From Promethearchaeota archaeon (lineage in GTDB: Archaea > Asgardarchaeota > Lokiarchaeia > Sigyniarchaeales > SOKP01): a stretch of 53,623 nucleotides of DNA. Location: assembly GCA_004524535.1 (NCBI GenBank), contig SDNY01000007.1, forward strand, positions 1 to 53,623, read 5' to 3'. The first letter of the stretch is position 1, and each line of letters opens with the position of its first letter. The position numbers and the translations under genes are program-made. Shown here in pieces: positions 51,119-53,623 of the stretch. The notes beneath the pieces are model-generated. The model was not told the origin of the DNA. It was given only the letters and a program-made list of their open reading frames with translations, and did not search any database.

Positions 51119-51634
51119 ATGTCTAAGTTCGAGAGAATAAAAGAAAAGAAAGACATTAGCGGGTCAGAAACAATAGCTGAAAAAATCAGAAAGCGCACAC
51201 CATGGATTTTTGGGAAAAAACTTAGAAGACCTAAAATTGTTTTCCCCAGATTAAGGCGTCGAGGCATAACTGTGCCTACCCCAAGTAAGACTTTGGGTAT
51301 TTTTGTTATCTATATATTGTTATTTGTACTTCAAACAGGCATAATATATTTGATTTATAGGGAGCCTCCTGCGCTGGGAGCAGATAGTAAGGGAGATCCA
51401 ATTTTTCTTTATTCGAGTGTACACGATTCATTCATTATTGAAGGGATAGTCGCATCAATTCTGATTTTTATTTCTTCGACTGGGTTCATCTTGCTTTATC
51501 AAGCTTCAAAACACTCGTTTAATCGGACAATGGCTTTAAGAATTCTGGTTCTTGGTATAATTATGATCTTCGTGAGTTTCCTCGCACTTCAGTATCTTAT
51601 AGCAGTGAAGACGGGCAACGACCCATTCAAATAG
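51119..51634 (+). CDS. OSTC/OST3-like oligosaccharyltransferase subunit
   Basis: 171 aa. A basic cytosolic N-terminus (1-58), TM1 about 60-80, EPPALGADSKGD loop, TM2 about 105-127 (IIEGIVASILIFISSTGFIL) and TM3 about 140-160. The EPPxxG loop, the IEG..AS....GFI helix and the final helix with a following Lys resemble eukaryotic OSTC (DC2) and the membrane part of OST3/OST6. These link the N-glycosylation enzyme to the translocon. Asgard archaea have been reported to encode such subunits. No STT3 in this window. Similarity is judged by eye. Confidence 0.7.
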   Translation: MSKFERIKEKKDISGSETIAEKIRKRTPWIFGKKLRRPKIVFPRLRRRGITVPTPSKTLGIFVIYILLFVLQTGIIYLIYREPPALGADSKGDPIFLYSSVHDSFIIEGIVASILIFISSTGFILLYQASKHSFNRTMALRILVLGIIMIFVSFLALQYLIAVKTGNDPFK

Positions 51635-51747
51635 GCAAAGTATATTCACACATTTACCATGTTGGCATATTTAAACCATTCTTTTATTAGAGGAATTAAT
51701 TATTTATTTTGAATCCAAAATAATTTAATTTTTATTAAAATAAGAAC

Positions 51748-52887
51748 TCATTCTGCTTTACAAATTTTTATCTCATCGTAATCTACAAGTACTTTATAAA
51801 ATCCTCTCATTTTCTCATCCAATTCAGCTGATCGAGTGTCTAATCTTAAAATCTGATTATGAATATTTTGAAGTTTATACTTAGTAGAGAGAATAATTAT
51901 ATTCTGAGGACCGATTTTTTTTAAAATAATTGGCGAAAATTGTAAATTACCTCTTCCAAAAAGAAAACCTTGCCTTCCTATTAAAGATACAATTATTTTT
52001 GTCTTTTTGTCTTTAATATGGGTTAATATTTGCTGTTCGTTAAGATCTTGGGCTATAATTTTATTGTTTAAAAGCAGATCTATTCCTAGAACAGTTTTTT
52101 TTTGATTTAATCTATCTGTAATAGCTTTTGTAGTTGTTCCGGGTCCTATTAAATAATAAACGTCTTTTTCAAGAGATTCAACAATTCTTTTAGCAATTCG
52201 CTCTTGATTATTTAAATCAGAATTGGGAGACCCAATCTTAGAATATTGCAAATAATCAGGATTATAGGGGGTAAGTAAATATCCATAAAGTTTTGAAACC
52301 AATTTTCCTTTTCTATATTCTTCCTCATCAATATCTAAAACCTCTGATTCCTTTAAAGGAATTTCATCCCATAAGAATTGAATGATAATAGATGATGCCA
52401 TTCTAGGATTTATGGAAAAAACGCTAGAGTACACTTTTACGCCCGCAGGAATTCCGAGACTAGGTTTTTCTTTACCTATAGCACTTACGATATCTCTTGC
52501 AGTTCCATCACCGCCCACAAAGAGAATGAGTTTTAAATCTTTAATGCTTTTCATAATTTCTGCAGCAATGGTTGTATGCTCGGCGGTGGAATCATAAATC
52601 TCCGTTATATCATTAAAAATCGGGGCTTCAATGATCTCACAATCAAAATCCATTTTTTTTAGGATTAATTCTCCCATGAATTTAGGGCAAGTGATAAACT
52701 TAAGCTTAGATTTTACTGATTTTAATTCATTCAATAGCTCTATTGTCCTATTTAGAGCATTGGGGGTAGCTCCAAGATTAATGGCTTTTTCCAAAATATC
52801 TCTACCGTCTGTTCCCTTAAGACCGACTGAGCCTCCCATTCCCGAAATCGGATTTATAATTAATCCTAAAGTGAATTTATCAGGCAT
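51748..52887 (-). CDS. ATP-NAD/AcoX kinase family protein
   Basis: Open frame extends to 52968, but the family start is ATG 52887 (MPDKFTLGLIINPISGMGGS), giving 379 aa. It shows LIINPISGMGG, the nucleotide motif FVGGDGTARDI near 116-126 and GIPAGVKVYSSVF, as in AcoX/PpnK-like diacylglycerol/NAD kinase superfamily proteins. The C-terminal domain GPGTTTKAITDRLNQKKTVL is that of the archaeal AcoX subgroup. The substrate is unknown. Downstream of gcvH on the same strand. Confidence 0.8.
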   Translation of the reverse strand: MPDKFTLGLIINPISGMGGSVGLKGTDGRDILEKAINLGATPNALNRTIELLNELKSVKSKLKFITCPKFMGELILKKMDFDCEIIEAPIFNDITEIYDSTAEHTTIAAEIMKSIKDLKLILFVGGDGTARDIVSAIGKEKPSLGIPAGVKVYSSVFSINPRMASSIIIQFLWDEIPLKESEVLDIDEEEYRKGKLVSKLYGYLLTPYNPDYLQYSKIGSPNSDLNNQERIAKRIVESLEKDVYYLIGPGTTTKAITDRLNQKKTVLGIDLLLNNKIIAQDLNEQQILTHIKDKKTKIIVSLIGRQGFLFGRGNLQFSPIILKKIGPQNIIILSTKYKLQNIHNQILRLDTRSAELDEKMRGFYKVLVDYDEIKICKAE

Positions 52888-52949
52888 TTTTATATATATA
52901 TATACTAAAAATAAAAAAAAGAAAAAATTTTTTATAATTCTTAACGAGT

Positions 52950-53360
52950 TTATTTGCTTGCAACCCAACTTTCATAGTCAGACATCGAAAGCAAATTTCC
53001 TTTCTCAGCGTCAAGATTAGAAGGTTCTAGAGTAAATAACCAGCCTGCCCCATAAGGATCTTCGTTAATTTTTTCAGGCTCGTCCATTAAATTGCTATTG
53101 ACTTCTTTTACCGCTCCAGAAAGAGGAGAATATACGTCACCTACAGCTTTACTGGATTCAACAACGCAATCTATTGGATCGCTTGTCGGATCATCACCAG
53201 AAATTTGTACTTGGCTTAACGTTGCTCCATCAATTCCTTCTACATCAACAAAGCTAATTTCACCGAGTTGCTCCTGAGCGTAATCGGTAAGTCCAACGTG
53301 TCCGGAATCTGGATCATACCACTGGTGTGTCTTACTTACCAAATAAGATTCTTTTCCCAT
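52950..53360 (-). CDS. gcvH: Glycine cleavage system H protein
   Basis: 136 aa lipoyl carrier. It starts YLVSKTHQWYDPDSGHVGLT, with QEQLGEISFVDVEGIDGATL following, and the lipoylation site K71 in VESSKAVGDVYSPLSGAVKE. The C-terminal PYGAGWLFTLEP completes it. An insertion GDDPTSDPIDC sits between the strand and the lipoyl hairpin, slightly longer than standard. P, T and L proteins are not in the window. H-proteins in archaea can also serve lipoate assembly. Confidence 0.92.
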   Translation of the reverse strand: MGKESYLVSKTHQWYDPDSGHVGLTDYAQEQLGEISFVDVEGIDGATLSQVQISGDDPTSDPIDCVVESSKAVGDVYSPLSGAVKEVNSNLMDEPEKINEDPYGAGWLFTLEPSNLDAEKGNLLSMSDYESWVASK

Positions 53361-53484
53361 TTAAATCACTTTTTTTTTTTTACTTATAAGTTATTAATTA
53401 GTAATGATATGTTTTTTTAATAATATTAGAAATTAAAATTTTTTTATTGTTTTAAAATCAAATAACAAATTCTGTTAAAAGATA

Positions 53485-53623
53485 TTGACTCTTAAGGAAC
53501 AAGTTGACTATTACTCTGAATTTAAGCATTGGTATCGAAAAATTATTAAAGATTTCAAATTCGATGTGAAAAAAGATTATAAAGCACGTGATTTATTATC
53601 AGAAATACTAAGCAAAAAAGGTA
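53485..53623 (+). CDS. Start of a DUF115/MptE-like gene (cut by window end)
   Basis: From TTG 53485, 46 codons run off the edge: EFKHWYRKIIKDFKFDVKKD then YKARDLLSEILSKKG. The pattern W-x2-I-x(3)-F-x-FD-x2-KD-x3-A-x-LL resembles the N-terminus of archaeal 6-hydroxymethylpterin pyrophosphokinase (MptE, DUF115), an enzyme of pterin synthesis. The match is short and the call tentative. Confidence 0.45.
   Translation, partial: MTLKEQVDYYSEFKHWYRKIIKDFKFDVKKDYKARDLLSEILSKKG

Overview
The window comes from an AT-rich archaeal genome, almost certainly an Asgard archaeon of the Lokiarchaeia type. Evidence: archaeal ribosomal-protein operons (L11-L1-P0-P1, and S19 through L15 with L32e, L19e, S4e, RNase P p29); archaeal SecY, RtcA, NadM and SAM hydrolase; a selenocysteine gene set (tRNA-Sec, SepSecS, aSelB); and a eukaryote-flavoured background (roadblock/LC7, EMC3/TMCO1-like DUF106, an OSTC/OST3-like membrane subunit, leucine-rich repeats, a RING/PHD-like zinc domain).

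The main observation is that genes here are interrupted by very short bulge-helix-bulge (BHB) introns, in messenger as well as transfer RNAs. rpl11 contains a 30-nt insert with an in-frame TAA. It folds into a textbook BHB (two 3-nt bulges around a 4-bp helix), and cutting each bulge after its second base restores the L11 sequence exactly. rps8 is split across two frames by a 29-nt insert, and the same rule restores S8. rpl22 has a stop three codons after its ATG inside a possible 18-nt intron with weaker folding. All three tRNA genes are multi-intron: tRNA-Ile(UAU) has three, tRNA-Ser(GGA) two and tRNA-Sec(UCA) two, and each has one in the T-loop after position 59. This implies a broadly acting tRNA-type splicing endonuclease and ligase maturing ribosomal-protein mRNAs.

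Layout. 1-4392 (+): L11, L1, P0, P1, SecY. 4476-13623 (mostly -): sugar-type MFS transporter; DUF106 insertase on +; tRNA-Ser; L14e, cytidylate kinase, L34e; two unknown or membrane proteins; RtcA; a GH31 alpha-xylosidase-like enzyme. 13782-18660: TPR protein (+), then a five-gene minus-strand operon (two short coiled-coil proteins, an unknown helical protein, SAM hydrolase, Nudix-NMN adenylyltransferase fusion). 19349-26908: tRNA-Ile, unknown protein, SepSecS, tRNA-Sec, two tandem Nudix hydrolases, small zinc and membrane proteins, SelB, roadblock protein. 26922-29617: a DUF4430 surface protein divergent from an ECF transporter S component, with a structured repeat between them. 29676-43586 (-): the S10/spc-type ribosomal operon. 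It is interrupted by a GIY-YIG endonuclease-like gene (between S14 and S8) and by a 2.4-kb island between S17 and L14, flanked by 65-bp direct repeats and carrying a stray S8 5' fragment, an LRR protein and two small ORFs. 43828-53623: cupin, ribokinase, small membrane protein, ferredoxin, two M20-type peptidases, a GATase-like protein with a RING-like tail, OSTC-like protein, AcoX/NAD-kinase-like protein, GcvH, and the 5' end of a possible MptE (DUF115) gene.

All calls rest on reading translations and base pairing by eye. No database search or folding program was run.
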